29,295 bases of DNA from an uncultured Collinsella sp. Lineage in GTDB: Bacteria; Actinomycetota; Coriobacteriia; Coriobacteriales; Coriobacteriaceae. The stretch spans positions 1-29,295 of the forward strand of contig URKU01000015.1 in NCBI GenBank assembly GCA_900548515.1, in the 5' to 3' direction. Positions 16,217-23,518 of this stretch are shown piece by piece. The stretch's first letter is position 1. Each line of letters begins with the position of its first letter. The position numbers and the translations under genes were made by a program. The notes beneath the pieces are model-generated. The model made no database searches, had not been told where the DNA came from, and saw only the letters and a program-made list of their open reading frames with translations.

Positions 16217-16582
16217 CTATTCGCAGATGTGGCTCATGCCCTGGTTGAGCATGGTGTAGACGTGGTCGTCGGCGAGCGAGTAGAGGATATTGCGCCCGTC
16301 GCGCCGGAATTTAACCAGGTGCGACTGCTTGAGTGTGCGCAGCTGGTGCGACACCGCGGACTGCGAGGTTTCGGTCGCTTCGGCGATGTCTGCCACGCAG
16401 AGCTCGCGGCCCATGAGGGCGTAAAGGATCTTGATACGCGTGGTGTCGCTGAAGACCTTGAACAGGTCGGCGAGGTCGTAGAGAAGCTCCTCGTCGGGAA
16501 GGTCCTCGGGCGAGCAGGTGGTGGGGATCACTGGCTCGGTGGCCTCGGTGTCGGGTTTCGTTTCATCAACGCGGATGCTCAT
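16217..16582 (-). CDS. ArsR/SmtB-family zinc-type metal sensor
   Basis: A 121-aa winged-helix repressor. DNA-binding helices lie around ELCVADIAEATETSQSAVSH (60-79). The C-terminal helix has D105, H107, H118 and E121, exactly the D-x-H-x10-H-x2-E spacing of the SmtB/CzrA alpha-5 zinc site, so zinc (or cobalt) sensing is likely. C62 matches the first cysteine of the CadC ELCVCD motif, but the second is alanine. Such proteins release the operator when metal binds. AAAGGA lies 7 nt before the ATG. It is first in the sensor-HMA-ATPase cluster and is preceded by two operators, implying autoregulation. Confidence 0.93.
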   Translation of the reverse strand: MSIRVDETKPDTEATEPVIPTTCSPEDLPDEELLYDLADLFKVFSDTTRIKILYALMGRELCVADIAEATETSQSAVSHQLRTLKQSHLVKFRRDGRNILYSLADDHVYTMLNQGMSHICE

Positions 16583-16596
16583 TGCAATATCCTTTC

Positions 16597-16618
16597 ATAT
16601 GAACATACGCTCAAATAA
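16597..16618. promoter_or_regulatory. ArsR-type operator O2 in the arsR leader
   Basis: ATATGAACATACGCTCAAAT followed by AA, nearly identical in inverted orientation to the site at 16630-16651. It lies between the promoter and the ribosome site of the sensor gene. The core is the ATATGA-N8-TCATAT type of SmtB/CadC operators. Confidence 0.75.
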
Positions 16619-16628
16619 CTTACTTCCG

Positions 16629-16656
16629 ATTATATGAGCGTATGTTCATATGTCAA
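16629..16656 (-). promoter_or_regulatory. Consensus promoter with embedded ArsR operator O1
   Basis: On the minus strand TTGACA (16651-16656) and TATAAT (16629-16634) are both perfect consensus with a 16-nt spacer. The operator ATATGA-N8-TCATAT (within 16630-16651) fills the spacer and overlaps the -10, so bound repressor would exclude RNA polymerase. Confidence 0.85.
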
Positions 16657-17001
16657 TAACGTTTAAGTAATTCATCGCACAAAATGATGGGGAATAGTGG
16701 ACGAGATTCCGGATTGAGCGGTTTTGATAGTCGATGCCGAGGTGGGTGCCCCCGCGCCGTGCAAAAATTGGAGTATTCTGCAACTATAGGGGGTCTGTTT
16801 ATCTATTTCGGGCCAAATAAAGCCGCTCAAGAGTTATCCAAGGGCGGTAAACAGATAAGATCTTCCTCAAGTGTTGCCTAACGTTCCCGTTCGATAGCGT
16901 CTTTGTTTCTCATTTGGATTAACTTGTGGGTGCTGGAGGGCCGACCCTGCTGAATACTCGCAATTTTGCACATCGCTAGGGTACCCACCTTGTTAGCCGG
17001 T
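16657..17001. other. AT-richer intergenic stretch, no gene recognised
   Basis: No credible gene was found; a 65-codon plus-strand ORF here has no ribosome site or recognisable content. It holds 8-bp inverted repeats TCTGTTTA (16794-16801) and TAAACAGA (16848-16855) around an inner CCGC/GGCGG pair. A stretch near 16761-16790 (AAAAATTGGAGTATTCTGCA) vaguely resembles the end of the element at 2720-2750. It lies between the accessory nuclease-domain gene and the arsR promoter. Confidence 0.4.
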
Positions 17002-18192
17002 CTAGCTTCCGGCCCCGAAGATCCTGCCCTCGGGCGCGAGGCTGCTTGTTTGGGCAAATGATGGGCTGTCGGATTCGACTGTCTGCATGTCATCGATTGC
17101 TGTAACTTCATTAATTGTCGGGTCATCCAGCGTGATGCCTTCGAGTGTTGCTTTTTCGAGGTCGATTCGTTGGCGCTCTTCGGAATCCTGGCGAAGCTGC
17201 TTCTGAATTCGCCTTTTCTCTTCTATAAACCTTCTGAGCACAAACTGTCTCAGGTCCTCTTGCATGATTTGAAAGTCTTTTGGTAGACGCGAGGGGCGTA
17301 CGCCCTCTTTCCGCTGGATTGCTTCCATGACCCTAACGAAAGAGCTGGCATGCATAAAGGAATAACGGCTGACGGTGATGATTCCGTATCCCATGGACAC
17401 AAGCGCATTCTTGCGTTCCTCATCGATGGCGCGGTCTTCTTCCGCGTCATGATAAAAACCGTTGTATTCAATGTCTGTGCGAGATTTCTTTAGATACGCA
17501 TCCATAAAGAACTTTTTGCGTCTCGTGAGATTCTTTGCGGCGGCGGTGACCTGCACCTCGTAATCGGTCTCAATTCCCTTAATACCAAGCCCTCCTTCGC
17601 TTTTGGGCAGCGTTAGCATCATGACAAATGCCGTTTCCATGGGAGACCGGCATCCGTCGCGTACACATTGGATCGCCTTTCGGGCAAGGGCCAAACCGTC
17701 GCATCTGGTAATGGAATTAAAGAACTGCTTTAACCTCTCGGTCGAGGTGAGCGCGAAACGCTCGTTATAAGAGGTGGAAGAGCCGGTTCCAAGGGAGTAA
17801 GCGCTGCACAATTCAAAGTAGTACTCCACCAGTTCGCGAAAAGGGAGATAGGTGGCGGCTTGAAGTGCGCAAAGCTCAACGCCAACAATGAAGATGCCAT
17901 CTTCAAGCTCTATAAAGCGTGAGTTCGAGAATCGTTTTGACGAAACGTGGCATTGACAGTTCATTGCATAGCGCGCATTCCTGCGATCAAACACCATCAC
18001 CTCGAGGGAATCATTTGCGCCGAGGGAAACATCATGTTTGGTGAGCCATTCTGCGGCTGCGTCAAGGAGCGTTCCGGTGGGACATGATCCGTAAATCGCG
18101 GCAGGGTTACAGGACTCGATGCCTTTCGCAGACACCGAATGCACGGCCTGGTAGACCGCTTTTGCAGTGGTATGTGACAATACGATACTCAT
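17002..18192 (-). CDS. Uncharacterised protein with DUF559/Vsr-like nuclease domain
   Basis: A 396-aa protein with two regions. Residues 1-135 (start MSIVLSHTTAK, later FIELEDGIFIVGVELCALQA and FELCSAYSL) resemble N-termini of AbiEi-like and DUF559-associated proteins of Actinobacteria. Residues about 180-290 look like a PD-(D/E)XK/Vsr-fold domain: E186 in SPMET, D231, D240 and E242 in TDIEYNG, H248, and ERKNALVSMGYGIITV. This pattern suggests DNA cleavage or nicking, with unknown target. The tail (315-396) is charged, helical then low-complexity. Base composition is AT-richer than neighbours, suggesting transfer. The Shine-Dalgarno is weak. No partner gene is seen beside it. Domain assignment is moderate and function unknown. 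Confidence 0.7.
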   Translation of the reverse strand: MSIVLSHTTAKAVYQAVHSVSAKGIESCNPAAIYGSCPTGTLLDAAAEWLTKHDVSLGANDSLEVMVFDRRNARYAMNCQCHVSSKRFSNSRFIELEDGIFIVGVELCALQAATYLPFRELVEYYFELCSAYSLGTGSSTSYNERFALTSTERLKQFFNSITRCDGLALARKAIQCVRDGCRSPMETAFVMMLTLPKSEGGLGIKGIETDYEVQVTAAAKNLTRRKKFFMDAYLKKSRTDIEYNGFYHDAEEDRAIDEERKNALVSMGYGIITVSRYSFMHASSFVRVMEAIQRKEGVRPSRLPKDFQIMQEDLRQFVLRRFIEEKRRIQKQLRQDSEERQRIDLEKATLEGITLDDPTINEVTAIDDMQTVESDSPSFAQTSSLAPEGRIFGAGS

Positions 18193-18543
18193 GGTATATA
18201 TCGTGTCAGCTAATGCCGTGTTGATGGCGCTGAGTGAAAAAGTCGTTTTAGAGGTCTAACCAAATGCTGTCCAAAAGCTTGACGCAATTATGAGTTGGTA
18301 TGCCCTAAATAAAAGTTTTCGCAGCTTAGCTATAGCATATAACTACTCAATTGCTGCACATTTGATTGTGATGCATCACCATTCGACAACGAATTACGTG
18401 TCGGGAATTGGCCAAAATCGTTCAAAATGAGGGTTCAGAATTTGTGATGGCAGATCTATCTGTGGAATGTAGGGCGGCCCCGCTGCGGGGTTTTCCGCTG
18501 CGAGGCCGCTCGTGATCTACGCCGGAGTTTGTCGTAGACGTTT
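18193..18543. other. Intergenic stretch with a GC hairpin, no gene recognised
   Basis: The right part holds GCGGCC (18474-18479) and GGCCGC (18504-18509) with an inner CCCCGC-T-GCGGGG, a likely minus-strand terminator for the exonuclease gene that ends at 18544. The rest (18200-18470) is AT-rich with only a short CAGAT-CT-ATCTG palindrome. A TATATA (18195-18200) lies unusually close to the start codon of the nuclease-domain gene. Confidence 0.45.
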
Positions 18544-19512
18544 CTACTTGGCAAACAGGTTCTTGAGGTTGAACTCGGCTTGGACGGTGCGGAGCATGAG
18601 GTCGGTGTCGTCGAGGCCCAGGTGCTGCTCGTTGGCGTCGGCGGCGAGGGTGCCGCGGCGGCGGGCCCAGTTCTCGAGCGCGGCGGGCGCGGATTCGCGG
18701 GGGAGCGAGCGGACGTCGGCATCCAAGCTGCGGCAGATCTGGCGCGAGTCGATGACGATGATCTTGCCGGCGCGGCGTGCCTCGGCGTAACCGTCCAGGT
18801 GGATCTTGAACCAACTGTCTTCGAACGCGGCGTTATGCGCCATGTACGGGTACTTCTTCATAAGCTTGAGCAGCTGCTTCTGCAGTTCCTTGTTCTCGCG
18901 GAACGGCTTTTTGCCGTCGATGTCGTCCCAGGTGATGTGGTGGATATTCGACAACGGCACATCCTCGCCGCGGTAGATGTCGGGCAGGCCGCAGTAGTGT
19001 GCCTCGGCGTCGTGCGGGACGGCGTCGCTGGTGAGCTCCATGATCTCCCAGCCTACGTTGATGATGTAGCCGCGCTCGGGTGCACGGCCGGTGGTCTCGA
19101 TGTCGATACCGAGTACGGTGCCCTGGATGGGCTTGCGGGCGTAGGCCACGCCGAGCGCGTCGCGGTCGCCGCGGATCTCGCGCATGACCGACGCGGCGGT
19201 GCGCTTTTGCATCTTACCGATGGCCGCGCAGGTGTCGGCATCGGACAGGCCGCGCGAAAGCGTCGCGGGCGTCACGTTGCGCAGGCGTGCCTCGCCAATC
19301 TGGTCGCACAGGTCGCGGTTGCGGTCAGCCAGGTCGCGCACGGTGGCAAAGTCGAAGCTGGGGTCGCCCTCGGCGGTAAAGTACTCGGTCTCGAGCACCT
19401 TGAGGGCCTCCTCGCCCTTCTGGCGCTCGGACTCCATGGCGCCGTGGTCGCCGTAGATAAACATGGGGATAAACGGCTGGCGCTCGTATTCGAGTGCTTG
19501 CGATACGTTCAT
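18544..19512 (-). CDS. DEDDh-family 3'-5' exonuclease
   Basis: A 322-aa protein with a C-terminal RNase-T/DnaQ-like exonuclease domain (about 130-322). ExoI is GIDIETTG with D137 and E139, ExoII is YMAHNAAFEDSWF with D232, and ExoIII is H297-x4-D302 (HLGLDD). These four acids and the histidine form the two-metal site for 3'-5' cleavage of DNA or RNA. The N-terminal 130 residues are mostly helical, with no recognised domain. AAGGAG lies 6 nt before the ATG. The gene is divergent from the Mn exporter gene. A role in proofreading, repair or RNA trimming cannot be chosen from sequence. Confidence 0.88.
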   Translation of the reverse strand: MNVSQALEYERQPFIPMFIYGDHGAMESERQKGEEALKVLETEYFTAEGDPSFDFATVRDLADRNRDLCDQIGEARLRNVTPATLSRGLSDADTCAAIGKMQKRTAASVMREIRGDRDALGVAYARKPIQGTVLGIDIETTGRAPERGYIINVGWEIMELTSDAVPHDAEAHYCGLPDIYRGEDVPLSNIHHITWDDIDGKKPFRENKELQKQLLKLMKKYPYMAHNAAFEDSWFKIHLDGYAEARRAGKIIVIDSRQICRSLDADVRSLPRESAPAALENWARRRGTLAADANEQHLGLDDTDLMLRTVQAEFNLKNLFAK

Positions 19513-19593
19513 ATGCTACTCCTTGGACGGGCCGCGTTGTGCGGCTCGAGGTTACTGAGTTATGGCGAGATGATAGTTTACCATGGGCAACTA

Positions 19594-19651
19594 TTGGCAT
19601 CGCGCCTAGGACAACTACAATACCCTAGTTGACCGCTAGGACTTTTACAAT
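19594..19651 (+). promoter_or_regulatory. Promoter with 30-bp-spaced direct repeats before the Mn exporter
   Basis: TTGGCA (19594-19599) and TACAAT (19616-19621) with a 16-nt spacer make a good promoter. The 16-mer CTAGGAC-N4-ACAAT occurs at 19606-19621 and again at 19636-19651, exactly 30 bp apart. CCTAG (19624-19628) and CTAGG (19636-19640) also form a dyad. The arrangement suggests a regulated promoter for the exporter. Confidence 0.55.
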
Positions 19652-19683
19652 GCTGCCGAAAGACACGAAAGGTTCCATCCGTC

Positions 19684-20778
19684 ATGGATTTGCTGATTGA
19701 TATTCTGCTTGACGCCGGCAAGGACACGCTCTCGCTGGTGCCATTCTTGTTGGTGACGTATCTGGCCCTCGAGACCTTGGAGCACGTCGCGGGTGACCGC
19801 GTTAACGGGGCCATCAAGCGCGCCGGCGCCGCGGGTCCCGTGGTTGGCTCGTTGCTGGGCATGGTGCCGCAGTGCGGCTTTTCGGCAATGGCGGCAACGC
19901 TGTACGCCGGTCGTGTCGTGACGCTGGGCACGCTGGTCGCCGTGTTCCTCTCGACCTCCGACGAGATGTTGCCGCTGTTGCTCGCCGAGCAAGTTCCCGT
20001 GCAGACTATGGCGATGTTGCTCGCCTCGAAGGCGCTGATCGCGCTGGTCACGGGCTTTATCGTGGACGCCGCCATTCGCGGCCTGCGTCGTAACGCTCGC
20101 GCGCATGCGGCGATTCGTCGTACCGTGTTGGGGACCACTGTCAATCCGGCGCACGTTAACTGCGCGCATGACGACCATAGCGGCGGTGACATCATCGACG
20201 AGGTGGCCGAGGCGGGCGTGAGCGCCGATCACATCCATGAGCTGTGCGAGCGCGACCATTGCGGTTGCGATGAAGACGAGGACGAGCACGACCACGGACA
20301 CGGACATGGCCACGATCACGGTCATGAGGGCGATCATGAACACCATCATGACCACGGTCACTCCCACTCCCATGAGGACGCGCCCGTCCTGTCGATCATC
20401 CGCAGCGCGATCTCGCACACCGTGCAGGTCTCGGTATTCATTTTTCTGGTGACGCTGATTCTGGTCGCCGTGCTCGAGACCTTCGGCGAGTCCGCGATCG
20501 AGCAGTTCCTGCGCGGCAACGAGACGCTTGCGGTCCTGGGCTCGGCGCTTGTCGGCCTGATTCCCAACTGCTCGGCCAGCGTCGTCATCACGCAACTGTA
20601 CCTGGAAGGCGCGCTGCAGCTGGCCCCGATGCTCGCCGGCACGCTCATCTCTGCCGGTGTGGGCTACCTGGTGCTGTTCCGTACCAACCGCAGCGCCCGC
20701 GAAAACGTCCTGTTCCTGATCATGATGTACGTCATCGGTGCCGGCTGGGGCCTCATCCTCTCCGCCGTTGGCCTTTAA
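19684..20778 (+). CDS. Putative manganese exporter (10TM, ArsP_2-like)
   Basis: A 364-aa polytopic membrane protein of the family annotated as putative manganese transporter or 10TM heavy-metal exporter. Two hydrophobic halves (about 1-135 and 237-364) carry matching motifs, GMVPQCGFSA (59-68) and GLIPNCSASV (291-300), showing internal duplication. The loop between them (155-231) is extremely rich in histidine, with Asp, Glu and Cys, and should bind metal ions. Function is inferred from the family; the ion could also be another divalent metal. GAAAGG lies 11 nt before the ATG. The promoter region holds tandem repeats and an 11-nt string shared with the DtxR-type gene upstream region. Confidence 0.85.
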   Translation: MDLLIDILLDAGKDTLSLVPFLLVTYLALETLEHVAGDRVNGAIKRAGAAGPVVGSLLGMVPQCGFSAMAATLYAGRVVTLGTLVAVFLSTSDEMLPLLLAEQVPVQTMAMLLASKALIALVTGFIVDAAIRGLRRNARAHAAIRRTVLGTTVNPAHVNCAHDDHSGGDIIDEVAEAGVSADHIHELCERDHCGCDEDEDEHDHGHGHGHDHGHEGDHEHHHDHGHSHSHEDAPVLSIIRSAISHTVQVSVFIFLVTLILVAVLETFGESAIEQFLRGNETLAVLGSALVGLIPNCSASVVITQLYLEGALQLAPMLAGTLISAGVGYLVLFRTNRSARENVLFLIMMYVIGAGWGLILSAVGL

Positions 20779-20786
20779 GTAGATTA

Positions 20787-20881
20787 TTGGGACATGTCTT
20801 ACGATCTACCCCTGTGACCAGGGCATTTCCGCTGCCAAAACAAAAAGGTAGATTTTTAGGCATGTCCCAAAAATCTACCTT
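20787..20881. terminator. Three-segment alternative hairpins between convergent genes
   Basis: Segment A (20787-20810, TTGGGACATG... TCTACC) pairs with segment B (20847-20870) over 24 nt with a few mismatches. B also pairs with segment C: AAGGTAGATTTTT (20845-20857) and AAAAATCTACCTT (20869-20881) are a perfect 13-bp pair. The two pairings exclude each other. It lies between the convergent exporter and YaiI genes and likely terminates both. Confidence 0.6.
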
Positions 20882-20883
20882 GG

Positions 20884-21366
20884 TTAGTGCAGCAGCTCGG
20901 TGAGGTTGCGTTTAAAGCGGGCCCGGTCTTCGCTGGTAAATGCCGCCGGTCCGCGAGTGCGTCCCCCGGCGCGGCGTACCTTCTTTTCCTCGTGGCGAAT
21001 AAACAACTGCATGTCGATGGTCGCTTTGTCGTAGACGCGCCCGCGCACGCCGATGGCGGCGGCATCGCGCCCGAGCACCATGCTCGCCAAGCCAATGTCC
21101 TGCGTCACGACTACGTCGCCCGCCTGCAGGCGTTCGACAATGGCAAAGTCGGCGCTGTCGGCGCCCACGCTCACATCGAGCGTCGTGACCCAAAATCCGC
21201 GTCGCGCATGCTCGACGTCGCGCGGATCGTCGCGGCGAATGTGGCGTTCCAGGTTCTGTGTGCTGTTGCCGGCGATAACGACGGCGACGCCCGCCCGCCG
21301 CGCGCAGTCAATCGACTCGCGCGTGACCGGGCAGGCGTCTGCATCAATAAAGAGCGTTCGCGGCAT
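20884..21366 (-). CDS. YaiI/YqxD (UPF0178, DUF188) family protein
   Basis: A 160-aa protein of the YaiI/YqxD family. The opening FIDADACPV, the DVSVGADSADFAIVE segment and VVTQDIGLA are the conserved acidic motifs, and GRTRGPAAFTSEDR near the C-terminus is the family's other signature. The fold is PIN-like with clustered aspartates, so a metal-dependent nuclease role is possible, but no function is established. Its ATG directly follows the stop of the upstream HdeD-family gene (TAGATG), with no clear ribosome site, so translation is probably coupled. Confidence 0.9.
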   Translation of the reverse strand: MPRTLFIDADACPVTRESIDCARRAGVAVVIAGNSTQNLERHIRRDDPRDVEHARRGFWVTTLDVSVGADSADFAIVERLQAGDVVVTQDIGLASMVLGRDAAAIGVRGRVYDKATIDMQLFIRHEEKKVRRAGGRTRGPAAFTSEDRARFKRNLTELLH

Positions 21367-21969
21367 CTAGTGCACCAGTTTGCCAAATTGAATAGCGCGA
21401 ACAATCAGCGTTACGCCAAACACCAGCAGTGCGGCGCCGCTAAAGATGACGAGCATCTTGGCCGACCACAGCGGATAGATAAACACGAACATGCCGGCGA
21501 TGATGGAGAGCGCGCCGCTCAGGATGGCGAGGGCACGGTTGGACGAAAGCTCGGACTCCAGAATGGACATGACACCTTCGACGATCCAGCCAAAGCCGGC
21601 CACGATAACCACCATCGTGGTGAGCGTCGCGGTCGAGAAGGCCTGGTTGCGCAGGATTATGACGCCGCCCAAGATAATGAGTAGGTTGGAGATGATGCTC
21701 GTCACGCGCCAGCCGGTGGGCAGCAGTGGCTCGAAAACAGCGGTAAACAGCCTGATCGCGGCCGTGATCACAAAGTAGAAGCCCAAGACGGTCGTTAAGA
21801 AGACGAGGGACTTGGCGGGCGCAAACAGCAGTGCGATGCCGGCGACGAGCGCCAAGACGCCCGTGATGGCGTAAATCCAGCGCACGGCCTTGACGGCCTT
21901 GCCTGCCATGCTTTTCTCGTCAAATCCAAACTGGCTCGATTTTTGGTCATCATTCTTAAAGATGCCCAT
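21367..21969 (-). CDS. HdeD/DUF308 family membrane protein
   Basis: A 200-aa protein with about six transmembrane helices after a 30-residue polar N-terminus. The pattern of short hydrophobic hairpins (WIYAITGVLALVAGIALLFA, later IISNLLIILGGVIILR and ALAILSGALSIIAGMFVFIY) is that of the HdeD/DUF308 family, which includes an E. coli acid-resistance membrane protein. The actual role here is unknown. AAAGGAG lies 5 nt before the ATG. It is first in a two-gene unit with the YaiI-family gene. Confidence 0.85.
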   Translation of the reverse strand: MGIFKNDDQKSSQFGFDEKSMAGKAVKAVRWIYAITGVLALVAGIALLFAPAKSLVFLTTVLGFYFVITAAIRLFTAVFEPLLPTGWRVTSIISNLLIILGGVIILRNQAFSTATLTTMVVIVAGFGWIVEGVMSILESELSSNRALAILSGALSIIAGMFVFIYPLWSAKMLVIFSGAALLVFGVTLIVRAIQFGKLVH

Positions 21970-22157
21970 AATGTCTCCTTTCCGTGCGGCGTAAGCCTTG
22001 ATCGTTACGACCAGTATCGCCTAAAGGCGCTGACGTATGGGTCGGGGAGGGTGAAACGTAACCCAAAGGCCCCGAATTGTTTCCGTTGTTCCCCACGTCG
22101 CGATTTTCTATTCAACAGGTGTAGAACATTGCGGCCCTGTTCGTTATTGCCTACGTT

Positions 22158-22176
22158 TTAGGTTAGATTTTCCTAA
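22158..22176. promoter_or_regulatory. Iron-box-like (DtxR/IdeR) site upstream of the nitroreductase
   Basis: TTAGGTTAGATTTTCCTAA matches the classical DtxR/IdeR consensus TTAGGTTAGSCTAACCTAA at 15 of 19 positions, including both outer TTAGG/CCTAA arms. It lies 28 nt before the start codon, where bound repressor would block transcription. A DtxR-family gene is present at 13213. Confidence 0.6.
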
Positions 22177-22204
22177 GAACAATTGCCCGAAATTGGGGGT
22201 CCCT

Positions 22205-22876
22205 ATGAACGAAACAGTTCCCGCGGCGCCGTCTAGCGCGGAGTCGATGGCAAAGCAAGGTTGCGAAAAGCTCGGCCTGGACACGTTTGACGCGCTGGTC
22301 CGCCGCGCCCGTACGTGCCGTCGCTTTGACGAGTCCATGCGCGTGCCGCGCGAGTTTTTGCTCGAGCTGGCGGAACTGGCGCACCTGGCTCCCTGCGGCG
22401 CCAATGCTCAGCGTCTGCGTTTTCATGTGGTAAGCGGTTCCGAGGACTGCGCTCGCGTGTTTGACGAGCTTGCATGGGCCGGCGCGCTTAAGGACTGGTC
22501 GGGTCCTGCCGAGGGCGAGCGCCCGACCGGCTACATCGCGATTCTTGCCGAGCGCGCCGTTCCGGGTAAGCCCGCCGCTCCTATTACTGAGGTCGACACG
22601 GGCATTGCCGCGCAGACGATGATGCTCGCCGCCCGCAGCGCCACGCCCGAGGTGGCTGCCTGCATGTTCAAGGCCTTTACGCCCCACGCGATCGATGCCA
22701 TGGGGCTCGATAGCGACAAGTATGAGCTCAAGCTGATCATGGCGTTTGGCGTTCCGGCCGAGACGCAGGTGATCGATGCGGTCGATTCCAACCCCGACGG
22801 CTCAATTAATTACTGGCGCGACGAGGCGCAGGTGCACCACGTACCCAAGCGCCCGCTTGCCGACGTACTGGTGTAG
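22205..22876 (+). CDS. Nitroreductase-family flavoprotein
   Basis: A 223-aa protein with the FMN-dependent nitroreductase fold. The N-terminal FDALVRRARTCRRFDES is the flavin-phosphate-binding segment (R33, R34, R39, R40), LAPCGANAQRLRFHVV (61-76) replaces the usual SPSANNxQPW motif, and the GIAAQTMMLAARS helix follows. Such enzymes use NAD(P)H to reduce flavins, quinones, nitro compounds or chelated iron; the substrate is unknown. GGGGGT lies 5 nt before the ATG at 22205; an in-frame TTG at 22193 is less likely. The iron-box-like site upstream suggests control by iron or by the window's DtxR-family regulator. Confidence 0.85.
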   Translation: MNETVPAAPSSAESMAKQGCEKLGLDTFDALVRRARTCRRFDESMRVPREFLLELAELAHLAPCGANAQRLRFHVVSGSEDCARVFDELAWAGALKDWSGPAEGERPTGYIAILAERAVPGKPAAPITEVDTGIAAQTMMLAARSATPEVAACMFKAFTPHAIDAMGLDSDKYELKLIMAFGVPAETQVIDAVDSNPDGSINYWRDEAQVHHVPKRPLADVLV

Positions 22877-22908
22877 CTGAGCGTCACCGCGGTGTGATCC
22901 GGCGGTAA

Positions 22909-22943
22909 ACCACCACAAAGGTACCTGTCCCCTTTGCGGTGGT
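22909..22943. repeat. Imperfect hairpin with GTCCC foot between nitroreductase and phosphatase genes
   Basis: ACCACCACAAAGG (22909-22921) and CCTTTGCGGTGGT (22931-22943) pair over 13 bp with one mismatch (G-U on the minus strand). The loop TACCTGTCC contains GGACAGGT on the minus strand. CACCGCGGTG at 22885-22894 is a separate perfect palindrome. It may end the nitroreductase transcript. Confidence 0.5.
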
Positions 22944-22958
22944 GCGAGGGGAGGACGT

Positions 22959-23501
22959 GTGGCAGATTTGTATTTGGTGCGGCATGGGCAGACTGAGCTC
23001 AATGTGCAGAACATTTTGCAGGGTGGGCACGATTCGCCGCTTACGGCGCGCGGGCGCGAGCAGGCGCTGGCGACGCGCGCGGCGTTTGAGGCGCGTGGCG
23101 TGACCTTTGACCGTGTGTATTCCTCGCCGTTGGGCCGGGCGCGGCATACGGCTGAGCTAATTGCTGGTGAGGGCCGCTCGATAGAGCTGGTCGATGACCT
23201 GCGCGAGTGGCATTTGGGCTCGCTGGAGGGTACATCAAATCGCGAGATGCCGCCGCAGCCCTGGGGTGATTATCCGGTGGCCTTTGGTGGCGAGTCTGAA
23301 GGCGAGCTCCAGTCGCGCATGGTCGCGGCGCTGTCCCACATCATGGCCAGGCCGCAGCACGACTGTGTGCTGGCAGTCTCCCACGGCTCTTCCTGCCAGG
23401 AGTTTCTTGAGTATGTGACTGGCAGGGGAGAGCTACCCGACAACGGTGCCGTGCTTCATTTTGGCTATTGCGACGGTGCGTTTTCGCTTCTTGATTGGTA
23501 A
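22959..23501 (+). CDS. Histidine phosphatase family protein (first of tandem pair)
   Basis: A 180-aa phosphoglycerate-mutase-like phosphatase. The catalytic set is visible: RHGQT with R8 and H9 (phosphorylated histidine), R60 in SPLGRARHT, E83 in LREWHLG and H142 in SHGSS. Family members dephosphorylate sugar phosphates or other small molecules; specificity is unclear. The start is GTG at 22959 with GGGAGG 4 nt upstream. Stop and next start are 17 nt apart, and the following gene encodes a paralogue of similar length and motif spacing, so the pair arose by duplication. Confidence 0.92.
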   Translation: MADLYLVRHGQTELNVQNILQGGHDSPLTARGREQALATRAAFEARGVTFDRVYSSPLGRARHTAELIAGEGRSIELVDDLREWHLGSLEGTSNREMPPQPWGDYPVAFGGESEGELQSRMVAALSHIMARPQHDCVLAVSHGSSCQEFLEYVTGRGELPDNGAVLHFGYCDGAFSLLDW

Positions 23502-23518
23502 CGAACGAAAGGACCCCT

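Noticed and set aside
16684..16881. 65-codon plus-strand ORF in the intergenic region
   Set aside because: There is no ribosome site, no recognisable motif, and it overlaps inverted repeats.
18580..19632. 350-codon plus-strand open frame opposite the exonuclease gene
   Set aside because: The minus strand encodes the DEDDh motifs and has a good ribosome site. The plus frame has none and would run through the divergent promoter.
20201..20395. Repetitive CAC/GAC/CAT-rich sequence as a possible tandem repeat or array
   Set aside because: It is the His/Asp-rich loop of the Mn exporter, explained by coding; no CRISPR-type spacing exists here or elsewhere in the window.
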